64,000 bases of DNA. Source: Pseudomonas viridiflava. Lineage in GTDB: Bacteria > Pseudomonadota > Gammaproteobacteria > Pseudomonadales > Pseudomonadaceae. Positions within the stretch are counted from its first letter, which is position 1; each line of letters begins with the position of its first letter. Made by a program: the position numbers and the translations under genes. This document shows, piece after piece, positions 28,262-37,192 of this stretch. Where the stretch lies: assembly GCF_900582625.1 (NCBI RefSeq), contig NZ_UTIQ01000029.1, positions 62,001-126,000 on the forward strand, in the 5' to 3' direction. The notes beneath the pieces were generated by a model, which worked only from the letters and a program-made list of their open reading frames with translations, was not told the DNA's origin and did no database searches.

Positions 28262-30691
28262 ATGAGCGCTCTCCTTCCCTGCTACCACTGCAGCCTGCCG
28301 GTTCCCGCCGGCAGTCGTTTTTGCGCGACCGTGCTTAACGAGCGCCGCGAATTTTGCTGCCCCGGTTGCCAGGCGGTAGCCGAGGCAATTGTTGCGGGCG
28401 GTCTGGAAAGTTACTACAGCCATCGCAGCGAAGCGTCGGTTAACCCGCAAGCGTTGCCGCAGCAGTTGCAGGACGAGCTAGAGCTTTACGACCGCGCCGA
28501 TGTGCAACAAGCGTTCGTCCACCATCAGGCCGACCTCGCCGAAACCACTTTATTGCTTGAAGGCATCAGCTGCGCAGCGTGCGGCTGGCTTATCGAGCAT
28601 CGCCTCAGACAACTGCCCGCCGTAGCCGAAGCCCGACTCAACCTGTCGAACCATCGGTTGCAAGTGCGCTGGGCAGACAGCCAATTACCGCTCAGCGCCT
28701 TGCTCAGCGAGTTACGCCACATTGGCTACGCGGCCCACCCGTACCAAGCCGACCGAGCAGCCGAGCAGTTGGCCGCCGAGAATCGCCTGACCTTGCGGCA
28801 ACTGGGAGTAGCCGGCCTGCTGTGGTTCCAGGCCATGATGGCGACCATGGCCACCTGGCCCGAATTCAATATCGACTTGAGCCCTGAACTGCACCAAATT
28901 ATGCGTTGGGTGGCGATGTTCCTGACCACGCCGATTGTTTTCTACAGCTGCGCGCCGTTTTTCAAAGGCGCTTTCCGCGATTTACGCACCCGACATCTGA
29001 CCATGGATGTTTCCGTTTCGCTGGCCATTGGCAGCGCTTATGTGGCGGGTATCTGGACCGCGATTACCGGCGTTGGCGAACTGTACTTCGACGCGGTCGG
29101 CATGTTCGCCCTATTCCTGTTGGCCGGCCGCTATCTTGAACGCCGCGCCCGTCAGCGCACGGCGGCGGCGACTGCGCAACTGGTCAACCTGCTGCCGGCC
29201 TCTTGTTTGCGCTTGGACGCCGACGGCCAAAGTGAGCGCATTCTGCTGCGTGAACTGCAACTGGGCGACCACGTGTTGATTCAGCCAGGTTCCGTAGTGC
29301 CGGCAGACGGCCGCATTACCCAGGGCCAATCGAGCGTCGACGAATCCTTGCTGACCGGCGAATACCTACCGCGGCCCCGTGACGTCGACGACCACGTCAC
29401 CGCAGGCACGCTAAACGTAGAAGGCCCGCTGCAAGTGGAGGTGCTGGCCTTGGGGCCTGACACTCGCCTTTCAGCCATTGTTCGTTTGCTTGACCGCGCC
29501 CAGGCCGACAAGCCGCGACTGGCAGAAATGGCCGACCGCGCCGCGCAGTGGTTTCTGCTGGCAACGCTCTTGGCTGTAATCGTGATTGGCGCGGTGTGGT
29601 GGCACCTCGATTCAAGCCGCGCGTTTTGGGTGGTACTGGCCATGCTGGTTGCCACCTGCCCCTGCGCGCTGTCCCTGGCAACCCCTACCGCCTTGACCGC
29701 CGCCACCGGCACGCTGCACAAGTTGGGCCTGCTGCTGACACGCGGCCACGTATTGGAAGGCCTCAACCAGATCGACACGGTGATTTTCGATAAGACCGGG
29801 ACGCTCACCGAAGGCCGCCTGACTCTGCGTGCGATCCGTGCGTTAAACGGTGAAAGCGACGATGCCTGTCTGGCCTTGGCTGCGGCCTTGGAAAACCATT
29901 CCGAACATCCGATTGCCCGTGCCTTCGGCCGCGCCCCGGCGGCGGCAGAAAACGTGGTCAGCATGCCAGGCCTTGGTTTAGAGGGTGCAGTAGACGGTCG
30001 ACGCCTGCGCATTGGCCGCGCTGACTTCGTCGCACAGTTGAGTGGACAACCCGCTCCGGTCATGCCCGACGAAGCCGGACAATGGCTACTTCTGGGTGAT
30101 AACGCAGGGCCAATCGCCTGGTTTGTACTCGACGACCGGTTGCGGGCTGATGCCCCTGCTCTGCTGGCCGCCTGTAGGGCGCGGGGCTGGAAAACGTTGC
30201 TGCTCTCTGGCGACACCTCACCGATGGTCGGCAGTGTCGCGGCGGAACTGGGCATCGATGAAAGCCATGGCGGCCTGCGCCCGGACGACAAACTGGCGAT
30301 GCTGCAAACACTGCATGGCCAAGGTCGAAAAGTGTTGATGCTGGGCGATGGGGTCAATGACGTGCCGGTGCTTGCCGCTGCGGATATCAGTGTTGCCATG
30401 GGCTCGGCCACCGACCTTGCGAAAACCAGCGCCGACGCGGTGCTGCTATCCAATCGCCTGGACGCACTGGTACAGGCTTTCACCCTCGCCCGCCGTACAC
30501 GTCATGTGATCATCGAGAACCTGCTGTGGGCCTGCCTGTACAATGGCCTCATGTTGCCCTTTGCCGCCCTGGGCTGGGTAACGCCGGTCTGGGCCGCAGT
30601 GGGCATGTCGATCAGCTCGCTTACGGTGGTGCTTAACGCCCTGCGCCTGACCCGTCATCGCGCCACGTCGCAACCTGCAGTCGTCGCCTGA
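28262..30691 (+). CDS. ccoI: Copper-translocating P-type ATPase CcoI (FixI/CopA2 type)
   Basis: This 809-residue P1B ATPase delivers copper to the periplasm for the CuB site of cbb3 oxidase rather than for detoxification. The N terminus has a cysteine cluster (CYHC at 7-10 and CCPGC at 32-36) followed by a heavy-metal-associated domain with CAAC at 104-107. Then come eight expected helices with the transport motif CPCALSLATPTAL, the phosphorylation site DKTGTLTEGR and the hinge GDGVNDVPVLAAADISVAMG. The N-terminal cysteine cluster is typical of FixI-type pumps and separates it from CopA1-type exporters. Confidence 0.95.
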   Translation: MSALLPCYHCSLPVPAGSRFCATVLNERREFCCPGCQAVAEAIVAGGLESYYSHRSEASVNPQALPQQLQDELELYDRADVQQAFVHHQADLAETTLLLEGISCAACGWLIEHRLRQLPAVAEARLNLSNHRLQVRWADSQLPLSALLSELRHIGYAAHPYQADRAAEQLAAENRLTLRQLGVAGLLWFQAMMATMATWPEFNIDLSPELHQIMRWVAMFLTTPIVFYSCAPFFKGAFRDLRTRHLTMDVSVSLAIGSAYVAGIWTAITGVGELYFDAVGMFALFLLAGRYLERRARQRTAAATAQLVNLLPASCLRLDADGQSERILLRELQLGDHVLIQPGSVVPADGRITQGQSSVDESLLTGEYLPRPRDVDDHVTAGTLNVEGPLQVEVLALGPDTRLSAIVRLLDRAQADKPRLAEMADRAAQWFLLATLLAVIVIGAVWWHLDSSRAFWVVLAMLVATCPCALSLATPTALTAATGTLHKLGLLLTRGHVLEGLNQIDTVIFDKTGTLTEGRLTLRAIRALNGESDDACLALAAALENHSEHPIARAFGRAPAAAENVVSMPGLGLEGAVDGRRLRIGRADFVAQLSGQPAPVMPDEAGQWLLLGDNAGPIAWFVLDDRLRADAPALLAACRARGWKTLLLSGDTSPMVGSVAAELGIDESHGGLRPDDKLAMLQTLHGQGRKVLMLGDGVNDVPVLAAADISVAMGSATDLAKTSADAVLLSNRLDALVQAFTLARRTRHVIIENLLWACLYNGLMLPFAALGWVTPVWAAVGMSISSLTVVLNALRLTRHRATSQPAVVA

Positions 30692-30716
30692 CCGCCCCTT
30701 CGCACTCGGAGCTTTT

Positions 30717-30938
30717 ATGCCCGCTTTGTACGTGTTGATTCCAATCGCGCTGATGATCGTCGCGGTGTGCATTTACATTTTTTTCTGGGCAGTCGACAGC
30801 GGCCAATACGACGACCTCGACGGCCCGGCACACAGCATTCTGTTTGACGACCAGGACCCCAATCACTTGGCCGGCGTCGACCAGGCCAGCGGCCACAGCG
30901 ACGCCGACCAAGACGAGCAGGAACCGCCCCGTGCTTGA
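30717..30938 (+). CDS. ccoS: cbb3 oxidase maturation protein CcoS
   Basis: This 73-residue protein starts MPALYVLIPIALMIVAVC, one membrane helix, continues with the family motif FFWAVDSGQYDDLDGPAHSIL and ends in an acidic tail. CcoS is needed for cofactor insertion into cbb3 oxidase. It lies 25 bp after ccoI and overlaps the next gene by eight bases. Confidence 0.94.
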   Translation: MPALYVLIPIALMIVAVCIYIFFWAVDSGQYDDLDGPAHSILFDDQDPNHLAGVDQASGHSDADQDEQEPPRA

Positions 30939-31626
30939 GCTAGCCCCCTTATTGGTGTCGGCCGTCATTCTCGGTCTGCTTGGCGGCGGGCATTGCCTGG
31001 GCATGTGCGGCGGCTTGATGGGCGCGCTCACGCTTGCCATTCCTCCCGAACAACGCAGCCGGCGCTTTCGCTTGCTGCTGGCCTATAACCTCGGGCGCAT
31101 CCTGAGTTATGCCTGCGCCGGCTTGCTGATCGGCATGGCGGGTTGGGCCGTGGCCAACAGTCCGGCGGTGATGGTGTTGCGGATTGTCGCGGCGTTGTTG
31201 CTGATCGCCATGGGCTTGTATCTGGCCGGATGGTGGAGCGGTCTTACACGCATTGAAGCGTTAGGGCGCGGCTTGTGGCGTCATATCCAACCATTCGCCA
31301 GCCGCTTGATGCCGGTTTCGAGTGTGCCGCGCGCCTTGCTGCTCGGCGCGCTGTGGGGTTGGTTGCCTTGCGGGTTGGTCTACAGCACCTTGTTGTGGGC
31401 GGCGAGCCAGGGCAATGCACTAAACAGTGGCTTGCTGATGCTCGCGTTTGGCTTGGGCACGTGGCCGGTGCTGCTGGCCACCGGCATGGCGGCAGAACGC
31501 CTCACCGCTGTGCTGCGCAAGCGCAACGTGCGGGTCGCCGGTGGTGTATTGGTCATTGTGTTTGGGCTGTGGACCTTGCCGGGCCCGCATCAAGCGTGGC
31601 TAATGGGCCACGCGATGCATCACTGA
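30931..31626 (+). CDS. TauE/SafE-like (UreH-domain) membrane protein next to ccoS
   Basis: This 231-residue protein has six to seven hydrophobic helices and starts with GTG at 30931, preceded by AGGA and overlapping the ccoS stop. Near the N terminus is GGGHCLGMCGGLMGAL, a conserved His-Cys-Met-Cys motif within a helix, with ALWGWLPCGLVYSTL further on. Such motifs and the location in the ccoGHIS operon suggest a role in copper or redox handling for cbb3 assembly, although databases usually label the family a sulfite exporter. The transported species is not known. hemN, which I remember following this gene in other pseudomonads, is absent. Confidence 0.82.
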   Translation: MLELAPLLVSAVILGLLGGGHCLGMCGGLMGALTLAIPPEQRSRRFRLLLAYNLGRILSYACAGLLIGMAGWAVANSPAVMVLRIVAALLLIAMGLYLAGWWSGLTRIEALGRGLWRHIQPFASRLMPVSSVPRALLLGALWGWLPCGLVYSTLLWAASQGNALNSGLLMLAFGLGTWPVLLATGMAAERLTAVLRKRNVRVAGGVLVIVFGLWTLPGPHQAWLMGHAMHH

Positions 31627-31634
31627 TTGGCGAA

Positions 31635-32090
31635 TCACGCCATCATCAAACCGGACATTTCCTGCAGCTGATCAGGCGACAAGGCCGCGTCATGAATGGC
31701 CTGAAGCAGCGCGCCATTGGCGGTGGAAATCGCCCCAGTGATTGAGGCAATTTCACTCTGCAGGCCCTGAGCCTTCTGCATTCTTTCTTCGTCAGATAGA
31801 TCCTGGTCGGCCATCAGTGCTTGAAGCTCGGCCTGTTTCTCGGCCAGTTGCTGGCGCAATTCGCGGATCATTTTTAGCGCCTGCTTGACGTTATCCGGCA
31901 GGCTGCTTTCATCGATGTCTTTGTTCTTTTCACCGGCCTCTTTGATTTGCTTCGCCCGCTCCGACAGGGTCACTTTTATGCTTTCCAAAGCGGTTTGCAT
32001 GTCTGCCAGCGCATCCGGATCGCGCGCCACTTTGGCGGCCACTTGTTGAGCCAAATGGCCGATGACCGTGCTGCTGTTGATCGGCAACAT
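31635..32090 (-). CDS. Conserved hypothetical protein, predicted coiled coil
   Basis: This 151-residue soluble protein is largely helical. The stretch RELRQQLAEKQAELQALMAD and the following LQSEIASITGAISTANGALL suggest a coiled coil at about 75-135. There is no signal peptide or membrane segment. I chose the ATG at 32088-32090 because GGAGAAGGG lies immediately upstream. It converges on the TauE-like gene with an 8-bp gap and diverges from anr. No function is recognised. Confidence 0.75.
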   Translation of the reverse strand: MLPINSSTVIGHLAQQVAAKVARDPDALADMQTALESIKVTLSERAKQIKEAGEKNKDIDESSLPDNVKQALKMIRELRQQLAEKQAELQALMADQDLSDEERMQKAQGLQSEIASITGAISTANGALLQAIHDAALSPDQLQEMSGLMMA

Positions 32091-32221
32091 TTCCCTTCTC
32101 CCTGGTAGCGACACAAGGATGTCGGCGAAAGGCCGGCGAACTTTAGGCGCATGGCCCGTCTATGTCCTAAGCTGATACCCTTACGCTTTGTGCGTGCTTG
32201 GCCAGTTAAGGATCCCTCGCA

Positions 32222-32956
32222 ATGAGTGAAATGATTAAAGCCCGCGGCCTACCGGCCGTGCATTGCAAAGATTGCAGCCTCAGCGGTTTGTGCCTGCCGT
32301 TGTCGATGGATATGGAAGACATGGATGCGTTGGACGATATCGTCAAACGCGGTCGCCCCCTGAAGAAAGGCGAATTTCTGTTTCGCCAGGGCGACCCCTT
32401 CACGTCGGTGTTCGCCGTCCGCTCCGGCGCCTTGCGCAGTTTCAGCGTCTCGGATGCTGGCGATGAGCAAATCACCGGCTTCCACCTGCCGAGCGAGCTG
32501 ATGGGCATGTCGGGCATGGACGAGGAGTCTTATCCCAACTCCGCGCAAGCACTGGAAACCACTACGGTGTGTGAAATCCCCTTCGAAAAACTGGACGACC
32601 TGTCGCTGCAACTGCCGCAACTGCGTCGCCAATTGATGCGCATCATGAGCCGGGAAATTCGCGACGATCAGCAAATGATGCTGTTGCTCTCGAAGAAAAC
32701 CGCTGACGAGCGAATCGCCTCGTTTCTGGTCAACCTGTCCGCCCGCTTCCGCGCGCGCGGCTACTCGGCCAACCAATTCCGCCTGGCCATGTCGCGCAAC
32801 GAAATCGGCAATTACCTGGGCCTTGCAGTGGAAACGGTGTCGCGGGTCTTCACTCGCTTTCAGCAGAGCAATCTGATCGCCGCCGACGGCAAGGAAGTGC
32901 AGATTCTCGATGCCGCTCAGCTGTGCGCCCTCGCAGGCGGCAATCTCGACGAGTAA
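32222..32956 (+). CDS. anr: Oxygen-sensing transcriptional regulator Anr (FNR family)
   Basis: This 244-residue CRP/FNR-family regulator activates low-oxygen genes. Cys15, Cys18 and Cys24 ([10 protein letters not shown]) with Cys117 (TTVCEIP) match the four ligands of the oxygen-labile 4Fe-4S cluster of FNR. A cyclic-nucleotide-like domain is at about 40-140, a dimer helix follows, and the helix-turn-helix is at about 185-215 with the recognition motif [10 protein letters not shown], which reads TTGAT half-sites. AAGGA precedes the start. Its probable targets in this window are the perfect box at 19275 and possibly the one at 22498. No Anr box was found in front of anr itself. Confidence 0.95.
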   Translation: MSEMIKARGLPAVHCKDCSLSGLCLPLSMDMEDMDALDDIVKRGRPLKKGEFLFRQGDPFTSVFAVRSGALRSFSVSDAGDEQITGFHLPSELMGMSGMDEESYPNSAQALETTTVCEIPFEKLDDLSLQLPQLRRQLMRIMSREIRDDQQMMLLLSKKTADERIASFLVNLSARFRARGYSANQFRLAMSRNEIGNYLGLAVETVSRVFTRFQQSNLIAADGKEVQILDAAQLCALAGGNLDE

Positions 32957-33011
32957 ACAGCGCGCGCGGCTTGTTAGAATCGCGCCTTTGCCACGCTAGC
33001 AGGCCCCCGCG

Positions 33012-33560
33012 ATGATCTCCGACGACTTCAGCATCAAATCCCTGATTCGCCCCGTGCCGGACTTTCCGAAGCCCGGCGTGATTTTTCGCGATATCACCCC
33101 GCTGTTCCAGTCACCCAAAGCCATGCGCATGGTCGCTGACAGCTTCGTTCAGCGTTATGTCGAAGCAGACTTCAGCCACATCGGCGCCATGGATGCGCGC
33201 GGTTTTCTTATCGGTTCGATCATCGCCTACGCCTTGAACAAGCCGCTCGTGCTATTCCGCAAGCAAGGCAAGTTACCGGCTGACGTGTTGGCGGAGGGCT
33301 ACCAGACCGAATACGGCGAAGCGTTTCTTGAAGTGCACGCCGACAGTCTGTGTGAAGGCGACTCGGTGCTGATTTTCGATGACCTGATCGCCACGGGCGG
33401 CACGCTGCTGGCGGCCACCAAACTGGTTCGACGCATGCGCGCCACGGTGTTCGAAGCGGCGGCCATTATCGATTTGCCAGAACTCGGCGGTTCGCAAAAG
33501 TTGCAAGACGCCGGCATCTCCACCTTCTGCCTCACCAGCTTCGCTCTCTCCGACCGCTAA
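33012..33560 (+). CDS. apt: Adenine phosphoribosyltransferase
   Basis: This 182-residue purine-salvage enzyme makes AMP from adenine and PRPP. Family signatures are [18 protein letters not shown] near the N terminus, ARGFLIGS, and the PRPP-binding motif [17 protein letters not shown] at about 119-135. The length is typical. It follows anr by 55 bp; a TTAGAAT-like -10 in that gap suggests its own promoter. Confidence 0.96.
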   Translation: MISDDFSIKSLIRPVPDFPKPGVIFRDITPLFQSPKAMRMVADSFVQRYVEADFSHIGAMDARGFLIGSIIAYALNKPLVLFRKQGKLPADVLAEGYQTEYGEAFLEVHADSLCEGDSVLIFDDLIATGGTLLAATKLVRRMRATVFEAAAIIDLPELGGSQKLQDAGISTFCLTSFALSDR

Positions 33561-33587
33561 ACGTCGGGCTCCACCTGTTACCTGCGC

Positions 33588-33618
33588 GCGCCCCGGCCAA
33601 CCCTGTTGCCCGGGGCGC
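33588..33618 (+). terminator. GC-rich hairpin after apt
   Basis: GCGCCCCGG (33588-33596) pairs with CCGGGGCGC (33610-33618) around a 13-base loop, 28 bp after the apt stop. It has no T tract, so it is a weak or rho-assisted terminator at best. Confidence 0.45.
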
Positions 33619-33750
33619 TGCACTTAGGTTGGGTGTTCGTGTTGTCAGCTTGCGCCAATCATTGAAAGCAATCGGCTGTGATAGCAACCAGTGATTCCGC
33701 CCAAGCCGTACAACAACAAGAGATCGCCGCCGGCGATCCCCGGAGCCTTT

Positions 33751-34596
33751 ATGAACGCGATTCCAACGCCTTCCAAAATGACCAAACCCAACGCCAGCTT
33801 TCCCGTGCGGCGCATGGACTTCAGCTTCTCGCAAACTGAAAAATACTGGTGGAGCGGCGACCCGTTCATGACCCACTTCATGAACAACCTGTCGTCACTG
33901 TTCCCCTATGGCGAGATGTTTTTCGTCGACAGCGTGCGTGCCGTGCGCGACACCATCACCGAGCCGCAGCTGAAGAAAGACATCAGCGCCTTCATCGGCC
34001 AGGAAGCCATGCACTCCAAAGAGCATGCGACCTACAACGAATACGCCGCCAAGCACGATATCAACCTGGAAAAACTCGAGCTGCGCATCAAAGTGCTGCT
34101 GGAGTGGGTAACCAAAATCACCACCAAGAAACAGCGCCTCGCCGCCACCTGCGCCCTGGAACACTTCACCGCGACCATGGCCCAGCAGTTGCTGCTACGC
34201 GAAGACCTGACCACGCAGATCGACGATCCGAAGATGTATCAGCTGTGGATGTGGCATGCGATTGAAGAGAATGAGCACAAAGCCGTGTGCTACGACGCTT
34301 ACCAAGCGGTAGGCGGTGGTTACTTCACGCGCGTGGCGATGATGGCGATCTCGACGGTAATTTTCTTCGGCGTCATCGGATGGTTTCAAGTGCACCTGCT
34401 GCGCAAAGACCGTCAGCTGTTCAACCTGCGAAGCTGGGGCCGTGGTTTGCGAACCCTGTTCAGCCTGCGCAACGGCTTTTTGACCAAGCTGATTCTCCCG
34501 TACCTCGACTACTACCGTCCTGGCTTCCACCCGTTTGACCACGACACCAAGGTGCTGGAACAGCGCTGGAAGGACCGGTTGGGGTTTAGTGGTTAA
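33751..34596 (+). CDS. Predicted metal-dependent hydrolase, di-iron-like (PF10118 type)
   Basis: This 281-residue protein starts at the ATG preceded by CGGAG. Repeated acidic/His helices (GQEAMHSKEH at about 87-96, CALEHFT near 137 and HAIEENEHKA near 168) suggest a ferritin-like di-iron site. A short hydrophobic segment (VAMMAISTVIFFGVIGWF, about 192-210) could contact the membrane. COG3687 relatives are annotated as metal-dependent hydrolases without an established reaction. Fatty-acid or lipid oxidation would fit the fold but is only inference. It stands alone between apt and a TetR operon. Confidence 0.72.
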   Translation: MNAIPTPSKMTKPNASFPVRRMDFSFSQTEKYWWSGDPFMTHFMNNLSSLFPYGEMFFVDSVRAVRDTITEPQLKKDISAFIGQEAMHSKEHATYNEYAAKHDINLEKLELRIKVLLEWVTKITTKKQRLAATCALEHFTATMAQQLLLREDLTTQIDDPKMYQLWMWHAIEENEHKAVCYDAYQAVGGGYFTRVAMMAISTVIFFGVIGWFQVHLLRKDRQLFNLRSWGRGLRTLFSLRNGFLTKLILPYLDYYRPGFHPFDHDTKVLEQRWKDRLGFSG

Positions 34597-34625
34597 CGCT
34601 TCCGTCCACCTATCGCCAATCGGCC

Positions 34626-34719
34626 CCCTCTGCCCGCCTGCGGGAGAGGGTTGGGGAGAGGGTTTTGCTGCGAAGATCTAAACCCTCACCCTAGCCCTCT
34701 CCCGCAAGCGGGCAGAGGG
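34626..34719. repeat. Inverted pair of CCCTCTCCCGC-type repeats (family D)
   Basis: CCCTCTGCCCGCCTGCGGG and GAGAGGGTTGGGGAGAGGG on the left are matched by an inverted copy on the right ending CCGCAAGCGGGCAGAGGG. A single related copy is at 38194-38230. The element occupies most of the gap between two convergent genes and may act as a transcription barrier. Confidence 0.8.
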
Positions 34720-34738
34720 AACGTTTTACGTCAGGGCT

Positions 34739-35443
34739 TCAATCACCGCTCAACCGCAACTCCCCCACCGCCTGCAACACCGTCGCCCCGGCAAACATCA
34801 TCAGAATCTGCGCCTGCGCTTCAGCACAAATTGCAGGCCGGCGGTCCACCTGTTCGATGTAATCCAGCGACTGCTGGAACAACTGCCGACTGATCATCGA
34901 CGACACCTGCCGCACCGCCGACGGTTCCAGATTCGGCAGCAGTTGCAGCTTCTCCAAGTCTTCGGCCATGTCCAAAGCAAAGGCTTCCATCATCTGTTCG
35001 AGCGCATCGCGCAGCGGCTTCGAGCTGCCATGCAACTCACGCACACCGACGATAAAGGCTTGCGGATTCTGCGCGGCATAGTCGAAGAACAGCTCGACGG
35101 TTTCCTGGCAAACCCGCTGACCCCGGCGCAGATCGACGCCAAACATCAGCTTCACCTCCGTGTCCTGGCCTGCCCGCTGAGCCGCCTCGAAACGCAAGTC
35201 GCGCAGCGGCTGGCGGATGCGCGCCCCCATCTCGGTAATCATCTCGAGCCCAAGGTCGTCCACGGTTTTGAAGTGCCGGTAGAAGGTGTTCGGGTTCAAA
35301 CCGGCTTCGCGCGCCAGTTCGCGCAGGCCCAATCCGCTCAAGCTTCGACTGACCGCCGCCAGACGTAACGCGGCGTCCAGCAGCAGGCGCTTGCCCTGAG
35401 CGGTAACGGTTTTTGTGGCGGTTTGTTCGGCCGGTGTGGTCAT
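34739..35443 (-). CDS. TetR-family transcriptional regulator
   Basis: This 234-residue protein has its helix-turn-helix in about residues 20-70 (LGLRELAREAGLNPNTFYRHFKTVDDLG) and a helical ligand domain behind it. I chose the ATG at 35441-35443 (MTTPAEQT) because the open frame upstream crosses an AT-rich operator region and has no family resemblance. It diverges from a flavin monooxygenase-SDR operon. The 159 bp between them hold three 16-bp repeats of GTATAC or GTAGAC half-sites, so it probably represses both directions. The recognition helix GLNPNTFYRHF resembles fatty-acid-type TetR proteins, but the inducer is unknown. Confidence 0.88.
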   Translation of the reverse strand: MTTPAEQTATKTVTAQGKRLLLDAALRLAAVSRSLSGLGLRELAREAGLNPNTFYRHFKTVDDLGLEMITEMGARIRQPLRDLRFEAAQRAGQDTEVKLMFGVDLRRGQRVCQETVELFFDYAAQNPQAFIVGVRELHGSSKPLRDALEQMMEAFALDMAEDLEKLQLLPNLEPSAVRQVSSMISRQLFQQSLDYIEQVDRRPAICAEAQAQILMMFAGATVLQAVGELRLSGD

Positions 35444-35483
35444 CGCAGCGCGTCGCCCTACGGAAGGTTGGGTTGAGTTTTCG

Positions 35484-35572
35484 GTATACGGGTGTATACA
35501 TAACGCCAAGGTATACGACTGTATACGTCGGTATTCACAGTAATAGTATTGCTCAAGTAGACAACTGTAGAC
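35484..35572. promoter_or_regulatory. Three-site operator array between the TetR gene and the monooxygenase
   Basis: Three 16-bp elements share a half-site of six bases repeated after a 4-bp spacer: GTATACGGGTGTATAC (35484-35499), GTATACGACTGTATAC (35511-35526) and GTAGACAACTGTAGAC (35557-35572). GTATAC is itself a palindrome, so the first two can be read as direct or inverted repeats; the third is strictly a direct repeat. The starts are 27 and 46 bp apart. AGGAG, the monooxygenase ribosome-binding site, follows at 35591-35595. Confidence 0.7.
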
Positions 35573-35602
35573 AGCGACAACAATCATAACAGGAGCTTGT
35601 TC

Positions 35603-37192
35603 ATGGGCGCACAACCTGCCGTTTCACCCGCAAACGCCACCCCTGCCGACGCCACGCCCGGCGCCGTGCGGCATACCAAAATCGCCATCATCGGTACCGG
35701 CTTTTCCGGGCTGGGTATGGCCATCCGTTTGAAGCAGCAAGGGGACAACGACTTTCTGATGTTCGAGAAGGAAGCCGGCGTCGGCGGCACCTGGCGCGTC
35801 AACAACTACCCCGGTTGTGGCTGCGACGTGCAATCGCACCTGTACTCGTTTTCCTTCGAGCCCAACCCGCAATGGACGCGTATGTTCGCGCGCCAGCCAG
35901 AGATCAAAAGCTATCTGGAAGGCTGCTGGGACAAGTACCGGTTGCAGCACAATACCTTGTTGCAAACCGAAGTTGCCGGGATGCGCTGGGACGATCAAGC
36001 CGAGCTGTGGCGCATTCACGACACCGCAGGCAACCACTACACCGCGCAGTTCGTGGTGTCCGGCATGGGCGCACTTTCCACGCCGTCGATTCCGCACCTG
36101 AACGGCCTCGAACGATTCACCGGCAAGGTTTTCCATTCCCAGCAGTGGGACCATGAGTACGACCTGACCGGCAAGCGCATCGCAGTGATCGGCACCGGCG
36201 CCTCGGCCATCCAATTCGTACCGCGTATTCAGAAACAGGTCGGCCAGCTTGATCTCTACCAGCGCACGGCTCCGTGGATCATGCCCAAACCCGACCGCGC
36301 CATCAGCGACAAAGAGCGCGACCGTTTCAAGCGTTTCCCGCTCGCACAAAAAATCTGGCGCGGCGTGATTTACGCCATGTTGGAGAGCCGCGTGATTGGT
36401 TTCGCCCTGTTGCCGCGCATCATGAAAGCGGCGCAATGGGTGGGCAAAGCGTTCATCAACAAGCAGATCAAAGATCCGGTGCTGCGCGCCAAAGTCACGC
36501 CTAACTACACTATGGGCTGCAAGCGCGTGCTGATTTCCAACGACTACTTCCCAGCCCTCACCCAGCCGAATGTCGATGTCATAACCGACGGTATTCAAGA
36601 GATCCGCGCCAACAGCATCGTCACCGCCGACGGCAAAGAGCGGCCCATTGACGCGATCATCTTCGGCACCGGTTTCACCCCCAGCGACCCCATGCCCCGT
36701 GGCGTGATTTTCGGTCGCGAAGGCGTCGACCTGCTCGACACCTGGCCCGAAGGTCCGCAAGCCTACAAAGGCACGCTGACGGCCGGTTTCCCTAACCTGT
36801 TTTTCCTCATGGGCCCGAACACCGGCCTTGGCCATAACTCGATGGTGTACATGATCGAGTCGCAGATTAACTACGTGCTGGGCGCCCTGAAGGTGCTGGA
36901 CAAAGGCAACCTGCAAAGCCTGGAAGTGAAGCGCGACGTCCAAGACCGCTTCAACGCGAAAATTCAGGGCCAACTGGGAAAAACCGTGTGGAACGCCGGT
37001 GGCTGCATGAGCTGGTACTTACACCCGGTCAGCGGCCGGAACTGCACGGTGTGGCCGGGCTTCACCTGGCGCTTCCGCCTGCTGACGCGCAACTTCGACC
37101 CGGCGGCCTATCATTTCAATCGCGCCCAGCCGGCGCATCCCGCCCAAGGCTATTTGCCCTCCGTGGCGCAAACCAGCGAGGTGGCAGCATGA
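35603..37192 (+). CDS. Flavin-containing monooxygenase, Baeyer-Villiger type
   Basis: This 529-residue FAD/NADPH enzyme inserts oxygen into a ketone or hydroxylates its substrate. FAD-binding GTGFSG is at 31-36, NADPH-binding GTGASA at 197-202, and between them FTGKVFHSQQWD at 172-183 fits the Baeyer-Villiger fingerprint F-x-G-x3-H-x3-W with Asp in place of the usual Pro. The ATG at 35603 has AGGAG seven bases upstream. Its stop overlaps the SDR start (ATGA), so the two enzymes probably act in sequence, for example SDR oxidation of an alcohol to the ketone used here. The natural substrate is unknown. Confidence 0.9.
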   Translation: MGAQPAVSPANATPADATPGAVRHTKIAIIGTGFSGLGMAIRLKQQGDNDFLMFEKEAGVGGTWRVNNYPGCGCDVQSHLYSFSFEPNPQWTRMFARQPEIKSYLEGCWDKYRLQHNTLLQTEVAGMRWDDQAELWRIHDTAGNHYTAQFVVSGMGALSTPSIPHLNGLERFTGKVFHSQQWDHEYDLTGKRIAVIGTGASAIQFVPRIQKQVGQLDLYQRTAPWIMPKPDRAISDKERDRFKRFPLAQKIWRGVIYAMLESRVIGFALLPRIMKAAQWVGKAFINKQIKDPVLRAKVTPNYTMGCKRVLISNDYFPALTQPNVDVITDGIQEIRANSIVTADGKERPIDAIIFGTGFTPSDPMPRGVIFGREGVDLLDTWPEGPQAYKGTLTAGFPNLFFLMGPNTGLGHNSMVYMIESQINYVLGALKVLDKGNLQSLEVKRDVQDRFNAKIQGQLGKTVWNAGGCMSWYLHPVSGRNCTVWPGFTWRFRLLTRNFDPAAYHFNRAQPAHPAQGYLPSVAQTSEVAA

